Shown: positions 1 through 5,276, counted from the first letter of the stretch. The stretch: DNA of 8,400 bases from Kiritimatiellia bacterium (GCA_018432565.1 JAHDSS010000230.1:1-8400), one strand, 5' to 3'. The notes: generated by a model from the sequence alone, not told the origin. A program made the numbers and translations.

Positions 1-789
1 CATCTTCCATGCGGCGCGGGCCGGCGCGGATTTCCAGTCCGTGACCGCTTCGATGAAGAATCCGTACTCCCAGGGGCGTCCGGGCAGCGGGCGGCTCTGG
101 ATGAAGGTCAGGTTGACGCCGGAGGCGTCGAACGGCGCCAACACATGCAGCAGGGCGCCGGGGCGGTTGCCGATGACCAGGTGGATCAGCGAGCGCATCT
201 CGGCGCCCTTGACACGCCGGGGGCGGGCGGCGGCATCGGCGGCCAGCGTGAAGAAGCGCGTCACGTTTTCTCCGCCGTGCTGCACGTCGGTGCGCAAAAT
301 GGCCAGGCCGTGCAGCCGGGCGGCAGTCTCCGAGGCGATGGCGGCCGTTCCGTCCTCCTGCGCGGCGCGGCGGGCGGCGGCGGACGTGCTGGCTTCGGGA
401 ATCAGCTCGGCCTTGGGCAGCAGGCGCGCCAGCGTGGCGCGGCACTGGCCGAGGGCCTGGGGATGGCTGCACACGCGGCGGAGGCGGGCCAGGGTGGTCC
501 CCGGGCGGGCCAGCAGGTGCTGCTGCACCGGCAGCGAAAAGCTGTCCAGAATCGTGACCCGCGGATGATGGGCCAGTTGGTCCAGGGTCTGCGTGACGGG
601 GCCTTCGCTGGAATTCTCCACCGGGACGACCGCCAGCGGCCGGGGTTGGCCGCGCGCGGCACAGAGCCGGGCGAAGATTTCGTAGTGCGACAGGCAGGGC
701 AGCAGGCGGGCCCGGGCGCCGAAGCGCCGCCGGGCGGCGTCGTGCGAATGGGTGCCTTCGGGGCCGAGATACAGGATGGGGGGGGGCAT
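1..789 (-). CDS. pheA: Prephenate dehydratase with C-terminal ACT domain (3' end outside window)
   Basis: Converts prephenate to phenylpyruvate in phenylalanine synthesis, in the cytoplasm. The frame reads from ATG at 789 off the left edge, giving 263 residues without a stop. Visible family motifs: LGPEGTHSHDAA (residues 8-19), VVPVENSSEG (54-63), the SHPQALGQC block (108-116), STSAAA (134-139), the catalytic TRF at 177-179 in NVTRFF, and from about residue 200 an ACT domain with GNRPGALL (207-214) and QSRP (231-234, family consensus ESRP), the usual phenylalanine-binding elements. There is no chorismate mutase domain at the N-terminus, so it is the monofunctional type. It starts 17 bases after the DAHP synthase stop, with AAAGG as a weak ribosome site, and is clearly its operon partner. 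Codons 2-4 form part of a run of nine C. Only the last part of the ACT domain should be missing. Family assignment is firm. Confidence 0.95.
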   Translation of the reverse strand, partial: MPPPILYLGPEGTHSHDAARRRFGARARLLPCLSHYEIFARLCAARGQPRPLAVVPVENSSEGPVTQTLDQLAHHPRVTILDSFSLPVQQHLLARPGTTLARLRRVCSHPQALGQCRATLARLLPKAELIPEASTSAAARRAAQEDGTAAIASETAARLHGLAILRTDVQHGGENVTRFFTLAADAAARPRRVKGAEMRSLIHLVIGNRPGALLHVLAPFDASGVNLTFIQSRPLPGRPWEYGFFIEAVTDWKSAPARAAWKM

Positions 790-806
790 GGGACGGCCTT
801 TCTGCC

Positions 807-1841
807 TCAGGCGGGTTCGGGCCGCCGGCGTTCCTTCCGGGCCAGTTCGATCCACGGCGCCAGGTCGTCGAGAAAGGCCTGGAATTTTCCGGTTTCCAGC
901 TGCTGGGGGGCGTCGCTGAAGGCGTTGATCGGGTCGGGATGGGCCTCGACGATCAGCCCGTCGGCGCCGACGGCGATGCCGGCGCGGGACAGGGCGGGAA
1001 CCAGGCGGCGCGCGCCGGCGGCGTGGGAGGGGTCCACGAGGATGGGCAGGTGCGACAGCTGGCGGGCCACGGCCACGGCGCCCAGGTCCAGCAGGTTGCG
1101 GGTGCTGGGGTCGAACGACCGCAGGCCGCGCTCGCACAGGACCACCTGCGGACAGTTGTTCACGATGAGATATTCGGCGGCGGTGAGCCACTCTTCAACC
1201 GTGCTGGCGAGACCGCGTTTCAGCAGCACCGGCTTGCCCGCCTTGGCGATCTGCTCGAGCAGATCGTAGTTCTGGGCGTTGCGCGCGCCGACCTGGAACA
1301 TGTCGGTCAGTTCCAGCAGTGGCTCGATCTTGTCGGGGCCGGGCACCTCCGAGACCATGGCGACATCGAATTCCTTGCGGATGTCGCGCATGATCTGCAG
1401 GCCGTCCTGCTTGAGGCCCTGGAAATCGTAGGGCGAGGTCCGGGGCTTGAACGGCATGGCCCGGACAATCCGGATGCCGCAGGCGGTCAGGTCGCGGACG
1501 GCCGTGCGGAACTGGTCGTAGGATTCGATGGCGCACGGCCCGGCGATGATTTCCATGTGCCCGCCGCCGATCTTCACGCCGCGGACCTCCACCACCGAGT
1601 CGTTCGGATGGTATTCGCGCGAGACCAGCTTGAACTTCTTCTGGACCGGGAAGACGGATTCGACGGCCGGCAGGTTGCGCAGCACCTCGAGGGACTGGTG
1701 GCTGAGTTCGTCGCCGATGCAGGCCACCACCGTCTGTTCGGTGCCGCGGATGACGCGGGGCTGATAGCGCAGGGAGGCCACCATGTCGCTGACGGTGGCC
1801 ACGTCGGTATCGCTGCTGTTGCGTTTCAATACGATGATCAT
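807..1841 (-). CDS. aroF: 3-deoxy-7-phosphoheptulonate (DAHP) synthase, type I beta with N-terminal regulatory domain
   Basis: Condenses phosphoenolpyruvate and erythrose 4-phosphate, the first step of the shikimate pathway. The 344-residue protein has the layout of the Thermotoga maritima enzyme: residues 1 to about 70 form a ferredoxin-like regulatory domain, then a TIM barrel. Metal ligands are all present: C103 in AGPCAIES, H273 in DPSHA, E299 in IVEAHP and D310 in FSDAPQ, each one position from the T. maritima numbering as I recall it. KPRTSPY (132-138), VGARNAQN (184-191), LLKRGL (206-211) and CERGLRSF (236-243) are also conserved. One oddity is RAMPFKPRTSPY, where most relatives read RGGA(F/Y)KPRTSPY. 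The N-terminal domain implies feedback inhibition by Tyr or Phe. The ATG at 1841 has no strong Shine-Dalgarno site. The gene heads the operon with pheA and lies behind a leader attenuator. Confidence 0.95.
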   Translation of the reverse strand: MIIVLKRNSSDTDVATVSDMVASLRYQPRVIRGTEQTVVACIGDELSHQSLEVLRNLPAVESVFPVQKKFKLVSREYHPNDSVVEVRGVKIGGGHMEIIAGPCAIESYDQFRTAVRDLTACGIRIVRAMPFKPRTSPYDFQGLKQDGLQIMRDIRKEFDVAMVSEVPGPDKIEPLLELTDMFQVGARNAQNYDLLEQIAKAGKPVLLKRGLASTVEEWLTAAEYLIVNNCPQVVLCERGLRSFDPSTRNLLDLGAVAVARQLSHLPILVDPSHAAGARRLVPALSRAGIAVGADGLIVEAHPDPINAFSDAPQQLETGKFQAFLDDLAPWIELARKERRRPEPA

Positions 1842-1892
1842 GTGGGTTCTTTGGGGTTAGGGGTCCGTGTTCAGGGGGCCGGGCGGATCGGC

Positions 1893-1929
1893 AAAAAAAA
1901 TCCGCGCATCCGTTTCGCCGGACACGCGG
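1893..1929 (-). terminator. Intrinsic terminator of the aroF-pheA leader (attenuator)
   Basis: On the minus strand the arms CCGCGTGTCCG (1929-1919) and CGGATGCGCGG (1912-1902) pair over all 11 positions, nine Watson-Crick and two G-U, around the loop GCGAAA. A run of A then eight T (1901-1893) follows directly. It sits 51 bases upstream of the aroF ATG and after the leader peptide stop, where it would end transcription before the operon. Its 5' arm is also claimed by a competing antiterminator pairing. Confidence 0.85.
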
Positions 1930-1987
1930 TTTTCGGAAGGAGTCCCGGGGCGATGGCTCACCGGGCCGATCCGGACCGTGCGTCCGG
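1918..1987 (-). promoter_or_regulatory. Antiterminator pairing competing with the leader terminator
   Basis: The segment CCGGACGCACGG (1987-1976) lies inside the leader peptide frame just after the Phe codons. It can pair with CCGCGTGTCCGG (1929-1918), the 5' arm of the terminator: 11 of 12 positions pair, one of them G-U. The same segment can instead fold locally, CCGGAC (1987-1982) with GTCCGG (1976-1971) around a 5-base loop. This gives the usual attenuator choice: a ribosome stalled on Phe codons favours the antiterminator, and one that finishes the leader favours the terminator. The pairing is read from the sequence; the switch is inferred. Confidence 0.7.
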
Positions 1988-2029
1988 CGACCTAAAGATG
2001 AAGCCGAAATAGAACTCCTCGCGATTCAC
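1958..2029 (-). CDS. Phe/Tyr-rich leader peptide of the aroF-pheA operon
   Basis: A 23-codon frame from GTG (2029-2027) to TGA (1960-1958) encodes a peptide beginning MNREEFYFGFIF, with four Phe and one Tyr codon within seven residues (2014-1994). An in-frame TGA at 2041-2039 means this GTG is the only conventional start. There is no Shine-Dalgarno site before it, and a TTGACA box about 30 bases upstream would put the transcript start close to the GTG, so translation may be leaderless. The next features are an antiterminator segment, an intrinsic terminator and then DAHP synthase and prephenate dehydratase. The function, sensing charged tRNA-Phe, is inferred from this arrangement, as in the classical pheA attenuator of enteric bacteria. 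The peptide itself probably has no other role. Confidence 0.7.
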   Translation of the reverse strand: MNREEFYFGFIFRSPDARSGSAR

Positions 2030-2036
2030 GCGGGAT

Positions 2037-2065
2037 ACTCAACCACGCGGCCCGGGGGATGTCAA
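2037..2065 (-). promoter_or_regulatory. Candidate promoter of the leader-aroF-pheA transcript
   Basis: A perfect TTGACA (2065-2060 on the minus strand) is followed after 17 bases by TTGAGT (2042-2037), or after 19 by GAGTAT (2040-2035). Both -10 candidates match only three of six consensus positions. The site is in the right place to transcribe the leader peptide and attenuator. Start would fall near 2030, almost on the GTG of the leader peptide. Confidence 0.4.
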
Positions 2066-2118
2066 GCGGCGGCGGCGGAAAATCCATCCGCCCGCCGGAA
2101 CAGCCAACAGCCGGAACT

Positions 2119-2145
2119 ACGAATAGAGCGAATCACACGAATGGG
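2119..2145. repeat. Three degenerate 9-mers, (A/G)CGAATNNN
   Basis: ACGAATAGA (2119-2127), GCGAATCAC (2128-2136) and ACGAATGGG (2137-2145) stand in tandem. The stretch 2066-2428 between the aroF leader and the next promoter holds no gene I can support. It is a patchwork of short-period repeats and palindromes, of which this is the first block. Confidence 0.6.
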
Positions 2146-2178
2146 AACCCGGGGGGACGGACAGCCCCAAAAGGCATG

Positions 2179-2205
2179 CTGCGAAATGCGCGAAAGGCGC
2201 GAAAG
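2179..2205. repeat. Three degenerate 9-mers, GCGCGAAAG type
   Basis: CTGCGAAAT (2179-2187) is followed by two exact copies of GCGCGAAAG (2188-2196 and 2197-2205). It has the same 9-base period as the block at 2119, with a different unit. Confidence 0.6.
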
Positions 2206-2220
2206 GGGAAGAATATTCAC

Positions 2221-2249
2221 CACAGAGGGCACAGCGGTTCACAGAGAAG
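2221..2249. repeat. CACAG(A/C)G short-period repeat
   Basis: CACAGAG starts at 2221, CACAGCG at 2230 and CACAGAG at 2240, steps of nine and ten bases. It is preceded by TTCAC. Similar TTCACCACAGAGGCACAGAG strings are, from memory, common in intergenic DNA of environmental bacterial genomes. No coding function is apparent. Confidence 0.55.
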
Positions 2250-2257
2250 AGGATCGG

Positions 2258-2341
2258 TTTGGAGTGCGGCGGCATGACGCCGCTTTGGGGCCGCGACATG
2301 TCGCGGCCCGGGAAAGCGCGGGCATGCCCGCGCACTCCAAA
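2258..2341. repeat. 84-bp composite palindromic element with three CATG-centred hairpins
   Basis: The ends are an 11-bp inverted repeat, TTTGGAGTGCG (2258-2268) and CGCACTCCAAA (2331-2341). Inside are three palindromes, each centred on CATG: GCGGCG/CGCCGC (2266-2283), a perfect 22-mer GGGCCGCGACA/TGTCGCGGCCC (2288-2309), and a perfect 18-mer GCGCGGGCA/TGCCCGCGC (2316-2333). Outer stem and three hairpins could form almost together, as a cloverleaf. It resembles REP or BIME-like extragenic palindromes, and from memory similar strings recur in Kiritimatiellota and Lentisphaerota genomes. It carries no gene and lies upstream of the receiver-HPr gene promoter. Confidence 0.8.
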
Positions 2342-2428
2342 AGGGCGAGCCAACAGAACCACGGTGTTTCACTGTCGGGCGGTCAATGAAACGGGGATGC
2401 GCCGCGTCGCCCCGCCAGCGGGAACGGT

Positions 2429-2457
2429 TTGCGTTGGCGGCGGAAAAAGCCTATACT
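2429..2457 (+). promoter_or_regulatory. Sigma-70-like promoter of the receiver-HPr gene
   Basis: TTGCGT (2429-2434), a 17-base spacer and TATACT (2452-2457, five of six consensus positions). Transcription would start near 2464, leaving a 5' untranslated region of about 70 bases before the ATG at 2535. It is the best-formed promoter in the window. Confidence 0.55.
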
Positions 2458-2473
2458 ACCGTCAGTCAGGTGA

Positions 2474-2488
2474 ACTGGACGGTCCAGT
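2474..2488. promoter_or_regulatory. Inverted repeat just downstream of the promoter, possible operator
   Basis: ACTGGAC (2474-2480), one central G, GTCCAGT (2482-2488): perfect 7-bp arms about 10-25 bases after the predicted transcription start. A hairpin would have only a 5-bp stem, so a protein-binding site is more likely than a terminator. No regulator is known for it. Confidence 0.35.
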
Positions 2489-2534
2489 ACGCCGCTGTCG
2501 GGAATCCGGTGCCGTTTGGCGGGAGGAGGAAGTC

Positions 2535-3326
2535 ATGACTGCCACAGTCAGTCCGCGCAAGGAAAAGAAAAGCGTATCCACGGCCCGGCTGCTGCATGCA
2601 CCGCGCCTGCTGCTGGTGGAATCCCAGCCGGCGGTTCGGCGCCGGGTGGCCCGGCTCTTGAAACAGACATCGGCGGATATCCTGATTGACCAGGCCGGCA
2701 CGGTGGCTGAAGCCATCCGGCGGATTGATTCTCTCCGGCCCGGCACGCTGCTGCTGGATCTGGAGTTGCCCGATGGAAGCGGCCTGGAGGTGCTGCGGCA
2801 TGCCATGACGGCGGATGCCCGCTGCATGGTGATTGTTCTGACGGACCGGATGGATGCCGCCTCCCGCCTCCAATGCTTTGAAGAGGGCGCCGACTTTGTA
2901 TTCACCAAGTCGGACACCTTGGACCGGGCCCTGGACCTGGCGCGGCGCGCCTCCCGGCGCGAGCCGGGCCGGATGCCGCGCCAGCCGCTCTCGCGGCGGG
3001 TGCTGACCGCCCAACTCACGCTGGCCAACCGATCGGGGCTGCATGCGTTGCCGGCGGCCCATCTGGTGCGGCTGGTCAGCCGGTTCGGAGCGCGGCTGAC
3101 CATTTCCTGCAAGGGGCGCACCGCGGATGCCAAGAACATCCTGGAGGTGATCGCGCTGGGTGCCGAGTACGGAACGGTCATCGCCGTGGCCGCGGAAGGG
3201 GACGATGCCGGGCAAGCGCTGGCCGCCATCCGCAGCCTGGTCGCCAACCGCTTTCACGAGCCGCCGGAAAAACGCGCGCGCAAGTTCCGGGCGTCGGGGG
3301 CCCCGGCAAAACGGACTTCGCGCTGA
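2535..3326 (+). CDS. Receiver domain-HPr fusion protein (response regulator joined to PTS phosphocarrier domain)
   Basis: A 263-residue soluble protein with two phosphorylation modules. Residues 22-138 are a CheY-like receiver: E29-S30 at the acidic-pair site, phospho-acceptor D75 in LLLDLELPDG, T103 in VLTD and K125 in FVFTKS. Residues 157-241 are an HPr domain: NRSGLHALPAA holds the catalytic His at H170, then AKNILEVIALGAEYG and a final helix to about 240. HPr normally passes phosphate from enzyme I to sugar permeases; receivers take phosphate from histidine kinases. Here the HPr Arg17 position is Leu (L172) and the Ser46 position is Asn (N201), so HPr-kinase control is absent, and the second receiver acidic residue is Ser. 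The basic tail (242-263) is likely disordered. ATG 2535 is chosen because GGAGGAGGA (2522-2530) precedes it. The protein may link a two-component signal with PTS status, or act as a regulatory HPr; its partners are not in the window. Confidence 0.9.
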   Translation: MTATVSPRKEKKSVSTARLLHAPRLLLVESQPAVRRRVARLLKQTSADILIDQAGTVAEAIRRIDSLRPGTLLLDLELPDGSGLEVLRHAMTADARCMVIVLTDRMDAASRLQCFEEGADFVFTKSDTLDRALDLARRASRREPGRMPRQPLSRRVLTAQLTLANRSGLHALPAAHLVRLVSRFGARLTISCKGRTADAKNILEVIALGAEYGTVIAVAAEGDDAGQALAAIRSLVANRFHEPPEKRARKFRASGAPAKRTSR

Positions 3327-3329
3327 TCG

Positions 3330-3390
3330 CGGGTCTGTCGGGCTCTGCCGACCGAGGGCCAAGGCGGGGGGGTGCCGTCAGCCCGACCCG
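3330..3390. repeat. Inverted repeat after the receiver-HPr gene, weak terminator candidate
   Basis: CGGG (3330-3333) and TCGGGCT (3338-3344) can pair with AGCCCGACCCG (3380-3390), an 11-bp stem with a 4-base bulge and a 35-base loop. No T-run follows. It lies in the 162-base gap between two convergent genes, where termination is expected. I see nothing else in that gap. Confidence 0.25.
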
Positions 3391-3488
3391 TACGGCCCGC
3401 GGAAGAGTGAACCCGCTTGTGTGCGCGGCTGCCGCTGCCCGCCCATCATGATGCGGGACGTGCCGGCCCAAAGGCCAGTGGTCAGGGC

Positions 3489-4559
3489 TCAGAGGACCGG
3501 CCTGTTTCCGGGCGGGGCTTGTTTCTTGAGGGAATGGCCGGGGCCGGGGGCGACGGGGCGGCCGAGGGCGCGGAGACGGGCCCGGGTGCACCGGGTGCAA
3601 TCGGCGGGCTCTTCATCCACACAGGGCTTGCCGGGATAGAGCTGATAGTCGCGACGAAACGGCTGGGGGGTGGCGTTGGGCATGAAGACGTTGGCGCCGC
3701 ATCGGAGCGCGCGGTCGCGCCCGTCGGGAAACAGCGCATCGAAGGCGGTCGTGGCGGGGATGTGGGCGTCGGGACAGGCCAGGCGCAGGACGGCGATGGC
3801 GCGGAAAAACAGGTCGGGATCGCCGGCGTAGGCGTTGGACTCGTTTTCAAGCGGGGTGCCGGGGCAGGGAATGAAGGGGCCGATGCCGATCATGTCGAAA
3901 TCGAACTCCCGGCAAAGGAGGATGTTGCCGGCGAGGGTGTCGGGGGTTTCGCCGGGCAGGCCGATCATGAAGCCGCCGCCGGTCTGCACGCCGAGCGCCT
4001 GCAGGTCGCGCAGGCAGCCCAGACGGTCGGCCAGCGTGCTGCCGGGATGCAGGCGGGCAAAGAGGTCCGGGTCGGAGGTTTCGAAGCGCAGCAGGTAGCG
4101 ATCCATGCCCGCATCGCGCCAGCGGGCATAGACGTCGCGCGGGCGGTTGCCGACGGACAGCGTGATGGCCAGCGCCGGGAATTCGGCTTTGATCCGCCGC
4201 AGCAGGGCGGCGAGATCCTCATCGGCCGGGCCCGGGGTTTCGCCGGACTGCAAGACGACCGTGCCGGCGGTTCCGCCGGCGGCGATGCCGTGGACGGCAG
4301 CGAGGATTTCGTCGGGCGTCATTCGGTAGCGGGCGGGGAGGGGATTGGAGGCGCGGATGCCGCAATAAAGGCAGTCGTTGGCGCAGGCATTGGAAAATTC
4401 CAGAATGGCGCGGACAGGAACGGCGTCGCCGCAGTGCGCGCGGCGCACGGCGTCGGCCCGCGCGAACAGCGCGTCCTGCGCCGGCCCCCGGGCGTCAAGC
4501 AGGCGTCGCCATTCGGCGCGGAGTCCGGATTTTCCACAGTGTGGAAAAAAGTTTTCCAT
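3489..4559 (-). CDS. hydE: [FeFe]-hydrogenase maturation radical SAM protein HydE
   Basis: HydE is a radical SAM enzyme that helps build the diiron subcluster of [FeFe]-hydrogenase. From ATG 4559 the protein has 356 residues, the usual length. The radical SAM cluster motif CxxxCxxC is C59, C63, C66 in FSNACANDCLYCG. The C-terminal CX7CX2C of the second cluster is C313, C321, C324 after YQLYPGK, the same spacing as T. maritima HydE. Other HydE marks are VVLQSGE, YLLRFETSD, GFMIGLPGET, DFDMIGIGPFIP, IPATTAFD and GANVFMPN. Biotin synthase and PylB lack this combination. The start is uncertain: ATG 4559 and GTG 4577 are in frame, neither has a Shine-Dalgarno site, and both fall inside a palindromic element, so the first 12 or so residues (MENFFPHCGKSG) are element-encoded. 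No hydF, hydG or hydA is in the window. Confidence 0.9.
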   Translation of the reverse strand: MENFFPHCGKSGLRAEWRRLLDARGPAQDALFARADAVRRAHCGDAVPVRAILEFSNACANDCLYCGIRASNPLPARYRMTPDEILAAVHGIAAGGTAGTVVLQSGETPGPADEDLAALLRRIKAEFPALAITLSVGNRPRDVYARWRDAGMDRYLLRFETSDPDLFARLHPGSTLADRLGCLRDLQALGVQTGGGFMIGLPGETPDTLAGNILLCREFDFDMIGIGPFIPCPGTPLENESNAYAGDPDLFFRAIAVLRLACPDAHIPATTAFDALFPDGRDRALRCGANVFMPNATPQPFRRDYQLYPGKPCVDEEPADCTRCTRARLRALGRPVAPGPGHSLKKQAPPGNRPVL

Positions 4560-4607
4560 AGCGTGGAAAACTACCACAAAAATTTTCCATGGCGTGGAAA
4601 ATCCGGA
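4524..4607. repeat. 84-bp nested palindrome of TTTTCCA...TGGAAAA hairpins spanning the hydE start
   Basis: Terminal inverted repeats of 14 bp, TCCGGATTTTCCAC (4524-4537) and GTGGAAAATCCGGA (4594-4607), enclose three hairpins: TTTTCCAC/GTGGAAAA (4530-4548), GTTTTCCA/TGGAAAAC (4551-4571) and ATTTTCCA/TGGAAAAT (4582-4602). Hairpins one and three use the terminal repeats, so the outer stem and the three-hairpin form exclude each other. The block is AT-rich amid GC-rich genes, which suggests insertion. It lies between the MerR-like gene and hydE and supplies the hydE start codon. Confidence 0.8.
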
Positions 4608-4634
4608 TATTCCGAGGGGGGGGCGGACCCCGCG

Positions 4635-5180
4635 TTACGTCCGGCGGGGCGGGGCGAGGCGGGGCAGCCAGCGCAGGGCGTTGCGAAGCTGCGCGGCTTC
4701 GGCGGCGGCGACGGCCTGGAGGCGGCCGAGCAGTTCGAGATAGCGCTCCAGGACGCGGCGTTCGTCGTCGCCGGCTTCCTTGTGGGAGAACAGTCCGCGG
4801 GGGCGGGCGTCGAAGTCGAGCTGCGGCTGCAGGATGCGGGCCTTGAATTCCGGGCCGAGGTCCTGGTTGGTCAGCAGGAGGCGGCGGTCGGAATGGCGCA
4901 CGCGCGTGCATTCGTCGAGATACCACGTGGGCGAGCCGGTGGCATCCAGGTGCAGGAGCTGCAGCAGATGTTTTTCGGTCCGCCAGAGGTCGAGCAGGTC
5001 CTTTTCGGCAACGCCCAGCAGGGTCAGGTGGACGATTTTGCGCAGCAGGGCGAAGTAGGCGGGGGAATAGGCGGCGCCCTCCAGTACGGGGAGGTCCATG
5101 CGCTTTTGCAGCCCCAGCAGATAGACGGCCGGGCGGTGGAGGGCCTTGGCCATTTCGCCAAGCGTCATGCCCGCGGCCAT
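4635..5180 (-). CDS. Unrecognised protein with MerR-like helix-turn-helix N-terminus
   Basis: I do not recognise a named family. The 181-residue protein opens with MTLGEMAKALHRPAVYLLGLQKRMDLP (helix-turn-helix-like, residues 5-31, given here in family pattern), then LPVLEGAAYSPAYFALLRKIV (30-50) and a helix ending DLLDLWRTEKHLLQLLH. The order helix-turn-helix, short wing, Tyr-Ser, hydrophobic helix follows MerR regulators, in which the wing reads GYRxY followed by a helix. Residues 85-130 (TWYLDE, LLLTNQDLG) and a Leu/Ala-rich C-terminal helix (136-172, coiled-coil-like) have no known match. ATG 5180 is preferred over GTG 5228 because GAGG lies six bases before it; the GTG has none. The gene precedes hydE on the same strand. 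DNA binding is inferred; the ligand or partner is unknown. Confidence 0.75.
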   Translation of the reverse strand: MAAGMTLGEMAKALHRPAVYLLGLQKRMDLPVLEGAAYSPAYFALLRKIVHLTLLGVAEKDLLDLWRTEKHLLQLLHLDATGSPTWYLDECTRVRHSDRRLLLTNQDLGPEFKARILQPQLDFDARPRGLFSHKEAGDDERRVLERYLELLGRLQAVAAAEAAQLRNALRWLPRLAPPRRT

Positions 5181-5276
5181 GGCGGACCTCGCAACGGACA
5201 GACGAACAGGGTCAACGGGTTCATGCACGGCAGACTGCCAGAACCCGGCGGAAAAATCAGTCCTGAAGTGCGGGGG

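Noticed and set aside
939..2012. Open frame of 357 codons on the plus strand
   Set aside because: Antisense to the DAHP synthase, whose minus-strand frame shows every family motif; the plus frame is a low-complexity shadow.
2259..2534. N-terminal extension of the receiver-HPr gene from an ATG at 2259
   Set aside because: The extension runs through the palindromic element and promoter and has no domain; ATG 2535 has a strong ribosome site.
3441..3457. CATCATGATG hairpin as terminator of convergent genes
   Set aside because: The stem is only five base pairs whichever way it folds and no T-run follows.
3489..4559. Biotin synthase or PylB
   Set aside because: GIGPFIP, GANVFMPN and the C-terminal CX7CX2C point to HydE; BioB-specific motifs are missing.
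4530..4602. TTTTCCACA-like strings as DnaA boxes or a replication origin
   Set aside because: They are arms of symmetric hairpins, each differs from TTATCCACA, and no dnaA, dnaN or other origin gene is near.
4524..4607. CRISPR array
   Set aside because: The TTTTCCA/TGGAAAA units are palindromic and imperfect, with spacers too short and irregular, and no cas gene is present.
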